A DNA stretch of 59,415 nt. Source: an uncultured Bacillota bacterium (GTDB taxonomy: Bacteria; Bacillota_I; Bacilli_A; RFN20; CAG-449). Numbering within the stretch: the stretch's first letter is position 1; each line of letters begins with the position of its first letter. Positions 1 to 8,849 of this stretch are shown here, in pieces. The translations under genes and the position numbers were made by a program. The DNA lies in assembly GCA_902493275.1 (NCBI GenBank), contig CABUOQ010000008.1, positions 1 through 59,415 on the forward strand, given 5' to 3'. A model generated the notes under the pieces. It saw only the letters and a program-made list of their open reading frames with translations. It searched no databases and was not told where the DNA came from.

Positions 1-81
1 TATTTCTGATTATCTTTTTCTTTTTTTATTATACGTGTTAAATTTTAACGTATACGGTTCAAAATCGTTAAAAACGTAAAG

Positions 82-132
82 AAAAAAGGTTTGACACTTG
101 AAAATTTGCTTAATTTTCTTTGTATCAAACCT
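82..132 (-). terminator. Intrinsic terminator of tRNA-Ser
   Basis: On the minus strand, arms AGGTTTGA (125-132 complement) and TCAAACCT (87-94 complement) form an 8-bp stem. A U-run from the A-rich 81-86 follows. It sits directly 3' of the tRNA-Ser gene. Confidence 0.7.
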
Positions 133-144
133 ATATGTTTTTAA

Positions 145-236
145 TGGCGGAGGAAGAGGGATTTGAACCCTCGCACCCTGTTACAAGTCTACGAGCTTTC
201 CAAGCCCGCCCCTTCAGCCGCTTGGGTATTCCTCCG
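145..236 (-). tRNA. tRNA-Ser (anticodon GGA)
   Basis: Read on the minus strand, the acceptor arms CGGAGGA and TCCTCCG pair and an encoded CCA follows at 145-147. The anticodon stem CGGGC/GCTCG encloses the loop TTGGAAA, giving anticodon GGA (Ser, UCC/UCU). The T-arm reads GAGGGTTCAAATCCCTC, and a long variable arm, typical of serine tRNAs, fits the 92-nt length. A good promoter lies just upstream and a terminator just downstream, so it is transcribed alone. Confidence 0.95.
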
Positions 237-247
237 AATCGATTAAT

Positions 248-276
248 ATTGTACCTTAAAATAATTTATTTGTCAT
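248..276 (-). promoter_or_regulatory. Sigma-A-type promoter of tRNA-Ser
   Basis: Minus-strand -35 ATGACA (271-276) and -10 TACAAT (248-253) are separated by exactly 17 nt. The -10 lies about 11 nt upstream of the tRNA 5' end. Confidence 0.7.
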
Positions 277-311
277 TAAAAAAGTTGTATATTTTTATTG
301 TAGGATTAAAT

Positions 312-1295
312 ATGAAAGAAATTTTAATAACAAACTTAAATAAAGGACAGCGTGCTGATAAATTTGTTCGAAAGTATCTTAATGATGCTCCTTTAAGCTT
401 TATTTATAAATTGTTTAGAATTAAAGATGTAAAAGTAAACGATAAAAGAATTGAGGCATCTTATATTTTAAAAGAAGGCGATGTTATTAAAATTTATGTC
501 AGTGATCAACAACTAGCTGATTTTTCTAAACCGAGAACAATTGTTAAATCCTCAGTTAATTTAAAAGTTATCTATGATGATCAAAACCTGCTTATTGTTA
601 ATAAGCCAAGCGGATTATTGATACATGGCGATGAAAAAGAAAAAAGAATTACTTTAACTAATATTGTGCTTAATTATTTATATGAAAAGGGTGAATATAA
701 TCCTAGTGATAGCGCTGGATTTATTCCTGCACCATGCCATCGATTAGATAGAAATACATCAGGAATAGTTGTGTATGCTAAAAATTTACCTTCCTTACAA
801 CAGATGGAAGCCTTATTTAAAGAAAAAACACAATTAAAAAAAGAATATCTTTGCTTAGTTGTGGGAAAATTATATGGCAAGGGCAAAATTGATGCACCAT
901 TATTTAAAGATGAAAAAAAGAATACAGTTATGATAAAGGATAAAGCACATGGTGGGAAAAACGCTTTAACATATTACCAGGCAAAGGAGGTATATAGAAA
1001 TTGTACTTTAGTCGATGTGAACATAGTTACAGGCAGAACACATCAGATAAGAGTTCATTTTGCTTCGATTTCGCACCCAGTATTAGGCGATAGTAAATAT
1101 GGATCATTTACCGCTAATAAAAATTTCGACGCAAAATATAAATATACTGGTCAATTTTTACATGCTTATAAACTTTCTTTTTATGAAATAGATGGTCATT
1201 TATCCTATTTATCAAATAGGATTTTTGAAATTGATTTGCCAGAAATAGAAAAGAAAATTATTGAAGATTTAAGGAGAGAAGTTGATGCTAACTAA
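312..1295 (+). CDS. RluC/RluD-family 23S rRNA pseudouridine synthase
   Basis: This enzyme converts specific uridines of 23S rRNA to pseudouridine. The N-terminal ~70 residues look like an S4 RNA-binding domain, including GQRADKFVRKYL. The catalytic domain follows, with CHRLDRNTSGIVVYAK holding the catalytic Asp and GRTHQIRVHFA near the C-terminus. At 327 residues the length is usual for RluC/RluD. The frame stays open upstream through the tRNA antisense, but the start is set at 312, where AGGA precedes the ATG and homology to the S4 domain begins. The 3' end overlaps the next gene by 11 nt, suggesting an operon running to pgcA. RluC versus RluD specificity cannot be decided from sequence alone. 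Confidence 0.9.
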   Translation: MKEILITNLNKGQRADKFVRKYLNDAPLSFIYKLFRIKDVKVNDKRIEASYILKEGDVIKIYVSDQQLADFSKPRTIVKSSVNLKVIYDDQNLLIVNKPSGLLIHGDEKEKRITLTNIVLNYLYEKGEYNPSDSAGFIPAPCHRLDRNTSGIVVYAKNLPSLQQMEALFKEKTQLKKEYLCLVVGKLYGKGKIDAPLFKDEKKNTVMIKDKAHGGKNALTYYQAKEVYRNCTLVDVNIVTGRTHQIRVHFASISHPVLGDSKYGSFTANKNFDAKYKYTGQFLHAYKLSFYEIDGHLSYLSNRIFEIDLPEIEKKIIEDLRREVDAN

Positions 1296-1800
1296 TTGTG
1301 GAGTAATATTTTTTGTTACCATAGCATTAATAATTCTATATTTATGTCTATCATCTAGAAGAAACAACTTATGTATATTTATTTCTTCAGTTTTATCAAT
1401 GATAATTACCTTTATTATCTATTCAATTTTTTCTAGAACAAATTATATTCCTAATACATTTATTTCGATTATTAATAACATTTATTCTTGGCTATTATCA
1501 ACTAATTCAAGCGATGAAAAAGCAATATTTGGCTTAGGATTTTTCTATGCAATTTTGTATTTTGTAATTTTTGCAATTTGCGAAATTATCTCTCATATTT
1601 TAATTTCATATAAGGAATTTATCCGCAAAAAGAAAAAAAGTTATTATGTGATAAAATATATTTTAGTATTTGGTAATGGCATAATAATGGCAATGGTCAT
1701 TATTTATACTTTATCTATTATGAATATTGCATTAAAAATACCGAGTGGATTTTTAAATAGTATATTCCTATATATTCAAGAAGGATTGATTGAAATATGA
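1285..1800 (+). CDS. Multi-spanning membrane protein, unknown function
   Basis: I do not recognise this 171-residue protein. It has about four hydrophobic segments, at roughly residues 7-24, 28-50, 83-108 and 123-148. A Lys/Arg-rich loop (RKKKKS) lies between the third and fourth. The ATG at 1285 is preferred over the in-frame TTG at 1282 because AAGGAGA is well spaced from it. The gene begins inside the end of the pseudouridine synthase gene and ends in an ATGA overlap with the next gene, so the three are probably co-translated. The pattern is compatible with a CvpA-like small membrane protein, but no diagnostic motif is visible. Confidence 0.7.
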   Translation: MLTNCGVIFFVTIALIILYLCLSSRRNNLCIFISSVLSMIITFIIYSIFSRTNYIPNTFISIINNIYSWLLSTNSSDEKAIFGLGFFYAILYFVIFAICEIISHILISYKEFIRKKKKSYYVIKYILVFGNGIIMAMVIIYTLSIMNIALKIPSGFLNSIFLYIQEGLIEI

Positions 1801-2858
1801 GAGAAGAAGATAAAGTTTTACTCATATATGAAATAATGGGATTTGATACATCTTTATACGTCAACAAATATATTGAGGAATTGCGTTCTTCAAATACTTT
1901 TATTTTGCTATGTGAGAATGTCGCTAAAGCTAGAAATATTAATTCATATAAAGCGCAACGATTAGTCGATGAATTTGAAACTTTAGATTTCTATCAAATA
2001 ACTACGTTAAGACAATTTTTTGTTTTAAAAGCCAAAATCAATTATCTATTATCAAATTCAGAGGATTTGAATTATCTTAATCCATTTTTCTATGGACAAG
2101 GACAAGAAGAAATCGTACGTATTGGTGATATTTCACTATTATTTGATCAAAAAAACTATTCTCTTAATGATATTATTCTTGATGAAAGATATACGACAAA
2201 GTATAAAATATCGCATATCAAAGACAAATATTTAGAATGGAGAAAAGAAGTGCAAGAGAAGGTCATTGATCCGTTAAAACTTTTAAAAGTTAAAGAGAAT
2301 CAAATACCTAATTTAAATTATCGTAATAGCAATTATTATTTATTTATTTTCGAAGTTATAATTCTTAATTTTACTTTTATTTTTATTCCAATTTTACCAA
2401 GTACTTTTATTTTAAATTTATATCAAGGTAATGGACCAATATTTACTCAGGTAATTTTTAATTTGATTGTAATATGCTTAGTTTATATTGATGTTTGTGC
2501 AATTATTCGAATTAATATTTTAAGAAAAAAATATGATTCATATCGAATATATAAAAAGATTTTAAAAAAATCATTAAATGCGATGAATAATATTAATTAT
2601 AATTGTGAAAAATTATATAAGTATATTTTAGATGGAGTAAATAAAAAGCAACCATTAGATGATCAAATTATCAAATATTCATTGAATAAGGATGACTTAA
2701 ATTCAATTGCTTATCTATTTAAAATCACCAGCGGAGATATAACAGAAGACAGCTTGAGCGATCCATATAGTCTATCTGTCGTATTAGGATTTATAAGCAT
2801 GGTTATTTTATGTGTTTTATTGGTAATTGGTTATATTATTTTTAGAGGGATGAAATAA
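1797..2858 (+). CDS. Membrane protein with soluble N-terminal half, unknown function
   Basis: This 353-residue protein is not recognised. The first ~180 residues are hydrophilic and probably helical. Two hydrophobic segments follow, at about residues 180-207 and 215-238, then a basic cytoplasmic stretch. A final membrane segment at about 325-350 ends in RGMK. The start overlaps the previous stop (ATGA), and the next gene starts two bases after its stop, so it belongs to an operon-like run between the pseudouridine synthase and phosphoglucomutase genes. No catalytic motif was found. Confidence 0.7.
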   Translation: MREEDKVLLIYEIMGFDTSLYVNKYIEELRSSNTFILLCENVAKARNINSYKAQRLVDEFETLDFYQITTLRQFFVLKAKINYLLSNSEDLNYLNPFFYGQGQEEIVRIGDISLLFDQKNYSLNDIILDERYTTKYKISHIKDKYLEWRKEVQEKVIDPLKLLKVKENQIPNLNYRNSNYYLFIFEVIILNFTFIFIPILPSTFILNLYQGNGPIFTQVIFNLIVICLVYIDVCAIIRINILRKKYDSYRIYKKILKKSLNAMNNINYNCEKLYKYILDGVNKKQPLDDQIIKYSLNKDDLNSIAYLFKITSGDITEDSLSDPYSLSVVLGFISMVILCVLLVIGYIIFRGMK

Positions 2859-2859
2859 T

Positions 2860-3573
2860 ATGGATTTTGAAATAAAAATTAAAAATAAAACCTTTTATTC
2901 ATTAAAAGAGTTTGCAAAAAACATCTATTTATATCCAGATGAGTCATTTGCTCTAATAAAATCTCAAAAATTTATTAATTTTTTATACAATTACGATGAA
3001 AAAATGTATAATAAAATCGCTGAGTTATTAGGTGCGCCTTTTTCTCAAGATGAAGTTATTTTTAAGGTTCAATATATTTTAAATCCTTTGATGGAATTAA
3101 GATGCCATGGATACTTATTTAAAGATTTTAAATCGCTTGGTTCTAAAATATTATCGTATGGTCCTAAAATTGATATTTACTTAAAAGATTTCTTAAAATA
3201 TAAACTTTTGTCTTACTATATGCATATAAATAAGTTTGATGAAAAGGAACCAATAATTTATCAACAAGTTTTAAACTTAGAGCAAGAATTTTTAACAAAT
3301 GAAAATCGTGCTTATTTCAAACTTGGATTTTTACTAGAAGGTAGTAGATGTATTGTTTATAATGGCAAAAAATTTTCAACTATAAAAGAATTCTTTGACT
3401 TCATAGTGAATCCAGTTAATATATCTGATTTTGCCATTGATTTTATAAAAAGCCAATATACATTTGCTTGGTTAGAAATTTTAGACTACAAAAGCCAAAT
3501 AGTTTTATTTGAGAATTTGGTTGAAAGTGTAGAGCAAAAGGAGAGATTAAATGACAATATTAGAGAAGTATAA
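2860..3573 (+). CDS. Unknown soluble protein with an internal repeat
   Basis: This 237-residue protein has no signal peptide or membrane segment. The N-terminal part (about 7-55) and the C-terminal part (about 167-220) resemble each other. Both begin with a (N)(G/N)K-x-F-(S/Y)-(S/T)-(L/I)-KEF pattern, followed about 20 residues later by F-A-x-x-x-I-K-S-Q and an aromatic-Leu segment. This suggests a duplicated small helical module. The 3' end overlaps the start of pgcA by 23 nt, so the two are probably translationally coupled. I do not recognise a family. Confidence 0.65.
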   Translation: MDFEIKIKNKTFYSLKEFAKNIYLYPDESFALIKSQKFINFLYNYDEKMYNKIAELLGAPFSQDEVIFKVQYILNPLMELRCHGYLFKDFKSLGSKILSYGPKIDIYLKDFLKYKLLSYYMHINKFDEKEPIIYQQVLNLEQEFLTNENRAYFKLGFLLEGSRCIVYNGKKFSTIKEFFDFIVNPVNISDFAIDFIKSQYTFAWLEILDYKSQIVLFENLVESVEQKERLNDNIREV

Positions 3574-5263
3574 TCGTTATTTAGCTGAACCAACTCTTAG
3601 CGATCAGTTTCGTGAAGAATTGCTTAATATGACTGAAGAAGAAATAAATGATGCTTTTTATCGTGAGTTAGAATTTGGCACAGCGGGATTAAGAGGAATT
3701 TTAGGTCCAGGTAGTAATCGATTAAATATTTATGTTATCCGTAAGGCAACTGTCGGATTTTCCAGATACTTATTGAGCAAATACGGCTCAAGAGCTAAAT
3801 CAAATGGGGTGGTTATTTCTCATGATAACCGTTTATATTCTCGTGAGTTTGCTGTTGAATGTGCTAGAACTTTATCAAGTTATGGTATAAAAGCATATTT
3901 ATTTGATGCTCTTCGACCAACCCCAGAATTATCATATGCTGTTAGAAAATCTAAGGCTGTCGGGGGAATAATGATTACGGCTTCACACAATCCTAAAGAA
4001 TATAATGGCTATAAAGTTTATGATAAGACAGGCTGTCAATTAATACCTTCTGAAATTGCAGGATTAGTGGATATAATTGAACATCTTGGCTTTGAATTAA
4101 ATGTTAAAAGAGGAAAAGATCCTAATCCAGGACAAATTTTGATTCTTGATGAATCATATGATGAAACATATAGACGTCAAGTTCGACAAATACAAATAAA
4201 TAAAAATCTAGACAAAAAAGATTTCAAAATTGTTTTTTCACCTCAACATGGTACGGCATATGAAAATGGAATGCATTTGTTTAAGCATTTGAAATATAAT
4301 GTTATACCAGTTAAAGAACAATGTACACCTGATCCTTATTTTACTAATACTAAAACACCAAATCCAGAGAATGCTGAAGCTTATGATTTAGCGTTAATTT
4401 ATGCTCGTGAAAATAATGCAGATTTAGTTTTATGTACTGATCCAGATGGAGATAGAATTGGTATTGCCTTTTTAAATTCAAATGGTGAGTATCAACTCTA
4501 TAGCGGAAATGAAACAGGTGCGCTTCTTATATACTATATCCTTTCTCAAAAGAAAGAAAATGGTACATTAGAAGAAAATTCGGTAATCTTAGATTCGATT
4601 GTGACATCTTCATTAGGGGCGAGAATTGCTAATAGTTTCGGTGTTAGCAATGAAGAAACTCTTACTGGCTTTAAATATATCGGTTCAAGAATCCATTATT
4701 ATTCTAAGACCAAAGAGAAAGTTTTTGTGTTTGGTTATGAAGAATCATATGGTTATTTAATTTCACCATTTGTGCGTGATAAAGATTCCTTACAAGCTTT
4801 AGTAATGATTTCAGAAATGACAAATTATTACCGTTTACAAGGAAAGCGCCTTGATCAAGTTATGGAAGAGATATATCAAAAATTTGGATATCATAGTGAT
4901 AAATTATTCTCGATATATTTTAAAGGTAAATCTGGCGCTGAAATAATGAAAAAGATTATGTCGACACTTCATAAAGATGGTTTAAAAGAAGTGGCTGGAC
5001 ATAAGATAACGATGGTAGAAGATTATTTATATCTTTCGAGAATTAAAGGTGAGGAAGAAGAATTTATTGAGAACCTACCATCCACTAATGCAATTAAATA
5101 TTATTTTGAAGATGGATCATGGCTAGCGATAAGACCTTCAGGAACTGAACCAAAATGTAAATTTTATTATGAAGCAGTTTCTAGAACATCACAAGATCAT
5201 GCAAAAAGTAAAATTGAAGATATGCATGCAGATTTATTAAAACAATTAAATATTGATGAATAA
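3551..5263 (+). CDS. pgcA: Alpha-phosphoglucomutase/phosphomannomutase
   Basis: This enzyme interconverts glucose 1-phosphate and glucose 6-phosphate (or the mannose equivalents), feeding UDP-glucose and cell-envelope sugars. The four signatures of the family are in order: TASHNPKEYNGYK with the phosphoserine, DPDGDRIG for magnesium, GYEESYGY for the sugar, and RPSGTEPK for the phosphate. The 570-residue length matches Bacilli PgcA (about 580). A strong AAAGGAG precedes the ATG. It is the last gene of the plus-strand run and is followed at once by a terminator. It links functionally to the galT/galK/galM genes elsewhere in the window, because Leloir metabolism ends at glucose 1-phosphate. Confidence 0.94.
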   Translation: MTILEKYNRYLAEPTLSDQFREELLNMTEEEINDAFYRELEFGTAGLRGILGPGSNRLNIYVIRKATVGFSRYLLSKYGSRAKSNGVVISHDNRLYSREFAVECARTLSSYGIKAYLFDALRPTPELSYAVRKSKAVGGIMITASHNPKEYNGYKVYDKTGCQLIPSEIAGLVDIIEHLGFELNVKRGKDPNPGQILILDESYDETYRRQVRQIQINKNLDKKDFKIVFSPQHGTAYENGMHLFKHLKYNVIPVKEQCTPDPYFTNTKTPNPENAEAYDLALIYARENNADLVLCTDPDGDRIGIAFLNSNGEYQLYSGNETGALLIYYILSQKKENGTLEENSVILDSIVTSSLGARIANSFGVSNEETLTGFKYIGSRIHYYSKTKEKVFVFGYEESYGYLISPFVRDKDSLQALVMISEMTNYYRLQGKRLDQVMEEIYQKFGYHSDKLFSIYFKGKSGAEIMKKIMSTLHKDGLKEVAGHKITMVEDYLYLSRIKGEEEEFIENLPSTNAIKYYFEDGSWLAIRPSGTEPKCKFYYEAVSRTSQDHAKSKIEDMHADLLKQLNIDE

Positions 5264-5294
5264 AAAAATATACTTGCGAGAGTATATTTTTTTA
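5263..5294. terminator. Bidirectional intrinsic terminator
   Basis: AAAAAATATACT and AGTATATTTTTT form a long A/U-flanked stem with a 6-nt TGCGAG loop, between the converging pgcA and lipoprotein genes. Either strand ends in a U-run. Confidence 0.8.
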
Positions 5295-6140
5295 ATTGAT
5301 TAACGAAGCATTTGATAGCCAAATTTCATTTCTAGGCTTTAATACGCCAGTTATCGAGATAGACTGCTCATTATTAAATGATGAAAATTTATTTTCAATA
5401 GCAGGAGCTTCACACCAATTGCTTCGATATAAAACTTTATAACCTTGATAGGTAAAAAATCTATTATTTGATTCATTTTGAAAGGATATATCACCATATT
5501 TTATGGAAAATTGGACTAATGAACCAGTTGAATCATTTTCGTTAAGCTCTTCATTTATTGAAAGGATGTCAATACTAACATCCTCTATTTCTTGATACAT
5601 CACGAATTCTTCATCAGATAAATCCATTTTTGCTTGGGTAGAAGAGTTATCGCTTAAAGCGAGTATAGCGTATGATTTACCGATTTCTAAGGTTATTGTC
5701 TCAGGAATATTAATTAAATAATAACCATAAATATCGTCTTGCAAATAAGCATTATAATAATATGTGTTAGTATTATATTGTTCAATTGCAGTGATTTGTC
5801 CTTGAGCGTAAACGGACTCATATCTTTCCGCGGATACATAAATCTCATGACGTGAAACTGGAGTGCCATAATAATCTTCTTCACTTTGAGTTGATGAATC
5901 ACTAATGAAACTTTCATTTTTTGAAGAAGTATCTTTATTACTAGTATTTATACTTTCTGAATAGATAATAGATGAGTTTGAACTTTCTAAAGAAGAAGTG
6001 ATGCTTTCTGAATTAGTGATGGATGAAATATTACTTTCATCAACGGAAGATGAAATATAAGTCGATGAACTGCTATTTGAATTATTGTTACAGGATAATA
6101 ATATAAAAGATAATGTTAATAATAAATATTTTTTATGCAT
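5292..6140 (-). CDS. Ser-linker lipoprotein with OB-fold-like domains
   Basis: The 282-residue protein begins with a lipoprotein signal (basic start, hydrophobic core, LLSC with the lipid cysteine at residue 17). A Ser/Thr/Asn-rich linker follows to about residue 90. The remainder is beta-rich. The pattern VYAQGQITAI...YLQDDIYGYYL, and a later region ending ITGVLKPRNEIWLSNAS, look like two small OB-fold-like barrels (inference). AAGGAG precedes the ATG. It lies three bases downstream of the Cof phosphatase gene on the same strand, so the two are likely co-transcribed. It is probably anchored to the outer face of the membrane; its function is unknown. Confidence 0.75.
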   Translation of the reverse strand: MHKKYLLLTLSFILLSCNNNSNSSSSTYISSSVDESNISSITNSESITSSLESSNSSIIYSESINTSNKDTSSKNESFISDSSTQSEEDYYGTPVSRHEIYVSAERYESVYAQGQITAIEQYNTNTYYYNAYLQDDIYGYYLINIPETITLEIGKSYAILALSDNSSTQAKMDLSDEEFVMYQEIEDVSIDILSINEELNENDSTGSLVQFSIKYGDISFQNESNNRFFTYQGYKVLYRSNWCEAPAIENKFSSFNNEQSISITGVLKPRNEIWLSNASLIN

Positions 6141-6143
6141 ATG

Positions 6144-6953
6144 TTACTCCTTGATAATTTTATTTAATTCACGGATAATTCCATCATGATCATTATCATA
6201 TTCAGTTACAAATTGGACGTGAGATTTTAAATCATCTTCAGCATTTTTCATGGCAAAGCCATATTTGGCTTTTGATAGCATTTCTATATCATTTACCGCA
6301 TCGCCAAAAGCGATAACATCATCATGTGTCATATTGTAGTAGTCAATGATGACATCTAAAGCATTACCTTTATTAATATGGTCATAAAAAATCTCTGAAA
6401 TATCAAACCAATGACCTGACCAAAAACGTAATTTAATATTTGGATTAGATTCAACGATATTTTTGATTTTCTCGTTATCTTGAGGATTTTTGACTTTAAT
6501 AAGCATGGTCATGGTATCTTCATTGAGATTTTTTTCAATTAAGCCGATATGCACACACATATTCTTTTTAGAAAAGAAACGATCTAAAGAATCATCGTCG
6601 TGCAATAGATAGATATCATCATTAGTTTCTAAGATGACATTATCTAATAAATCATAACCGATGTCATTGATAATTTTTAAAATAGTTTCCTTGGGAAATG
6701 AAAAATTATAAGAAGTTAAGTTAGAGTGCTTGTTTGGATAAATATAGGCTCCATTATAGCAGATGATCGGTGTTGATAAATTTAACTCATTATAAAAAGA
6801 CATTATCCCCCGCAATGGTCTTCCAGAGGATATAACGATAATGTGACCTTCTTTATTTAATTTTTTTAAATATTCTTTGGTGTTTTCACTGATTTTTCCT
6901 TTTGAGTTTATCAGTGTGCCATCCATATCTAATGCGATTAAGTATTTTTTCAT
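6144..6953 (-). CDS. Cof-type HAD-superfamily phosphatase
   Basis: A soluble hydrolase that probably dephosphorylates sugar phosphates or similar small metabolites. Motif I is LDMDGTLINSKG with the nucleophilic Asp. Motif II is VISSGRP. Late in the protein come a Lys and VIAFGDAVNDIEMLSKA (GDxxND, magnesium). The insert between motifs II and III fits the Cof/YidA subfamily C2 cap. The start at 6953 is chosen because GGGAGAA lies 5-6 nt upstream; an in-frame ATG at 6965 overlaps that ribosome-binding site. The gene is divergent from the small membrane protein at 6977 and followed by a lipoprotein gene. The substrate cannot be predicted. Confidence 0.88.
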   Translation of the reverse strand: MKKYLIALDMDGTLINSKGKISENTKEYLKKLNKEGHIIVISSGRPLRGIMSFYNELNLSTPIICYNGAYIYPNKHSNLTSYNFSFPKETILKIINDIGYDLLDNVILETNDDIYLLHDDDSLDRFFSKKNMCVHIGLIEKNLNEDTMTMLIKVKNPQDNEKIKNIVESNPNIKLRFWSGHWFDISEIFYDHINKGNALDVIIDYYNMTHDDVIAFGDAVNDIEMLSKAKYGFAMKNAEDDLKSHVQFVTEYDNDHDGIIRELNKIIKE

Positions 6954-6976
6954 ATTTTCTCCCATATAATTGTTAT

Positions 6977-7222
6977 ATGATATATCGAATTTTAATTTTT
7001 GTTATAGGAATTATTTTATTTTCTTTCGGATTAACGTTTATGATTATTTATTTATCATTATTCTCATTAGGATTTACTTTTATAGAATATCTTCAATATA
7101 TGTTTACCTCATATACATTTTATTTAATTCCCATAGGACTTTTATTGATATGTTTAAGTTTATTTTTTGATTCAAAATGGAAAAGATTTATTCAACATCG
7201 TAAAGACCGACGACATCTTTAA
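6977..7222 (+). CDS. Small two- or three-span membrane protein
   Basis: This 81-residue protein is almost entirely hydrophobic apart from a basic tail (KWKRFIQHRKDRRHL). Membrane segments are likely at residues 3-24, 26-36 and 46-65. The frame is open further upstream, but ATG 6977 fits the hydrophobic start. A TATAAT lies six bases before it and no Shine-Dalgarno is present, so the mRNA may be leaderless. The 3' end overlaps the 3' end of trpS by 35 nt on the opposite strand. I have an impression of similar small membrane proteins in related Bacilli but cannot name a family. Confidence 0.55.
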   Translation: MIYRILIFVIGIILFSFGLTFMIIYLSLFSLGFTFIEYLQYMFTSYTFYLIPIGLLLICLSLFFDSKWKRFIQHRKDRRHL

Positions 7223-8174
7223 CTCTTTTTAGAGTCTTCTTAGCGATTAAGGAAGCCTGTTTAGCTCCTTCTTTTAAAACATCGTCGATAATTCCTGAAG
7301 CGATGATTTCTTCATATCTAGCTTTAAAAGGAGCTAATTCATCGACGACGCAATCGGCAACTGCCTTTTTAAAAGTTCCATAATTGCAGCCTTTAAATTC
7401 TTCTTCAACTTGATCTAGCGTAATATTTTTTAAACAAGCATAAATCATCATTAGATTAGATATGCCAGGCTTATTTTCTTTATCATAATGGACACTTGAT
7501 TCCATATCTGTAACGGCTGACATGATTTTTTTCCTAATGGTTGGGATATCATCTTTTAAGAAAATATCACCTTTAGGGTCTGATTTTGACATTTTTTTAC
7601 TTGGATCGGATAAGGACATGATTCTTGCTCCAATTTGAGGAATAACTGGTTCAGGAAGAGTTAAAACATCACCATATGTATGATTAAATCGTTCTACTAG
7701 ATTTCTAGCTAGTTCAACATGTTGTTTTTGATCTTCTCCTACAGGGACTTTTTTAGAATCATATAAGATGATATCCGCGGCCATTAAAACAGGATAGGTA
7801 AATAGACCTAATCCGATTTTCTTTTCGTTTAACTTGGCTGATTTTTCTTTAAATTGAGTCATTCTTGACATTTCACCCATATAGGCGTAATTACCTAAAA
7901 TTGTCGCTAATTCAGAGTGCTCATGAACAGAGGATTGTAAAAAGATAATCGATTTTTTAGGGTCTAGACCTGCCGCTAGATAAAATGCGGCAACATCTCG
8001 AGTATTATTTCTTAAGGTTTCTGGTTCAATTGGCAATGTTAATGCATGTAAATCTGCAATAAAGATGATAGGGTTATTATCTTGCTGATATTTAGGGAAT
8101 GTTCTAAGTGCCCCAATATAGTTTCCTAATGTTAATTGACCGGTAGGTTTAATTCCTGATAAAATTCTTTCCAT
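7188..8174 (-). CDS. trpS: Tryptophanyl-tRNA synthetase
   Basis: Charges tRNA-Trp with tryptophan in the cytoplasm. The class I signatures are present: TGQLTLGNYIGAL near the N-terminus (HIGH-equivalent) and KMSKSDPKGDIFL at about residue 195. GEDQKQHVELARNL is the usual TrpS dimer and tryptophan-pocket segment. At 328 residues it has the normal bacterial length. The start at 8174 follows a GGAAA-containing leader, with no T-box leader visible in the 50 nt to the upstream gene. A terminator separates it from the CYTH gene upstream. Confidence 0.96.
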   Translation of the reverse strand: MERILSGIKPTGQLTLGNYIGALRTFPKYQQDNNPIIFIADLHALTLPIEPETLRNNTRDVAAFYLAAGLDPKKSIIFLQSSVHEHSELATILGNYAYMGEMSRMTQFKEKSAKLNEKKIGLGLFTYPVLMAADIILYDSKKVPVGEDQKQHVELARNLVERFNHTYGDVLTLPEPVIPQIGARIMSLSDPSKKMSKSDPKGDIFLKDDIPTIRKKIMSAVTDMESSVHYDKENKPGISNLMMIYACLKNITLDQVEEEFKGCNYGTFKKAVADCVVDELAPFKARYEEIIASGIIDDVLKEGAKQASLIAKKTLKRVKDVVGLYDVE

Positions 8175-8200
8175 AATGTTTCCTTTCGTATAATTTATAA

Positions 8201-8226
8201 AAAAGATGGTTGATTAACCACCTTTT
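8201..8226 (-). terminator. Intrinsic terminator after the CYTH gene
   Basis: On the minus strand, GGTGGTT and AACCATC form a 7-bp stem (one G-U pair) with an AATC loop, followed by a run of six T. It lies between the CYTH stop and the trpS start. Confidence 0.75.
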
Positions 8227-8815
8227 ATTTGCTTATCGCTGCGATTGCTCGCGCTTGTTTTGAATGAGTGTTAAATTTGAAAGAATTAATTCCAGCTTCA
8301 TTCAAAACCTTTTTAGCAAGAATCTCAGCACCTTTTATTGAATTACATTCTAATTCTAATTCATAATCGATAAACTCATTGTTATTGCCATAGGTATTTT
8401 CATCTAGACAAAGCAATCCTTCATCATATTCGAGTTCGATTCTATAGGTGGTTAAATTAGCTAATACTCTCAAATCGCGTACATTAAAGCCACAGATTTC
8501 AAGAAAGTTTTTAATATCGCCATTTGGGAATACAGCATTTTCTTCTAATTCGCTATATTCGCGCCAACTTAGAGTTTGATTTTTTTCTAATAATCCTTCG
8601 CTAAGTGGTGTTTTTAAAGTTAATATAAAGTCATTATCTGTCTCTCTTACTCTCAAGGCGATGTCACCTTCTTTTAAATCGCGATTAGGAGTGTCTATAT
8701 AATGATTTATCTGTTTGATTTTTTTATATCTTTCAAGATGTAAATAGTTTATAACTGCCTTAAATTCTTCTTCAGAAAGTAAAACTTTTGCTTCAATTTC
8801 GATATTTGATTGCAT
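8225..8815 (-). CDS. CYTH-domain protein (triphosphate tunnel metalloenzyme)
   Basis: CYTH proteins hydrolyse inorganic triphosphate or thiamine triphosphate, or act on cyclic nucleotide precursors, using metal-binding Glu and basic residues in a beta tunnel. The N-terminal EIEAK (ExExK) signature is present. Alternating charged strands follow (ALRVRETDNDFILTLKTP; YRIELEYDEGLLCLDENTYG; DYELELEC). The 196-residue length matches Bacillus YjbK-like members. AAGGAG is visible upstream of ATG 8815. The neighbouring gene, transcribed divergently, is NAD kinase; in Bacillus the yjbK and nadK (ppnK) genes are also neighbours, which supports the call. Confidence 0.88.
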   Translation of the reverse strand: MQSNIEIEAKVLLSEEEFKAVINYLHLERYKKIKQINHYIDTPNRDLKEGDIALRVRETDNDFILTLKTPLSEGLLEKNQTLSWREYSELEENAVFPNGDIKNFLEICGFNVRDLRVLANLTTYRIELEYDEGLLCLDENTYGNNNEFIDYELELECNSIKGAEILAKKVLNEAGINSFKFNTHSKQARAIAAISK

Positions 8816-8849
8816 TTAAATAAACTCCTTATTATTTTTATTATAATTA

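Noticed and set aside
120..311. Open frame running from 120 through the tRNA-Ser antisense into the pseudouridine synthase
   Set aside because: The upstream part is antisense to a tRNA and encodes no S4-like sequence; ATG 312 with AGGA fits the family start.
8175..8224. T-box leader for trpS
   Set aside because: Only 50 nt separate trpS from the upstream gene and they are filled by that gene's terminator; no T-box sequence is seen.
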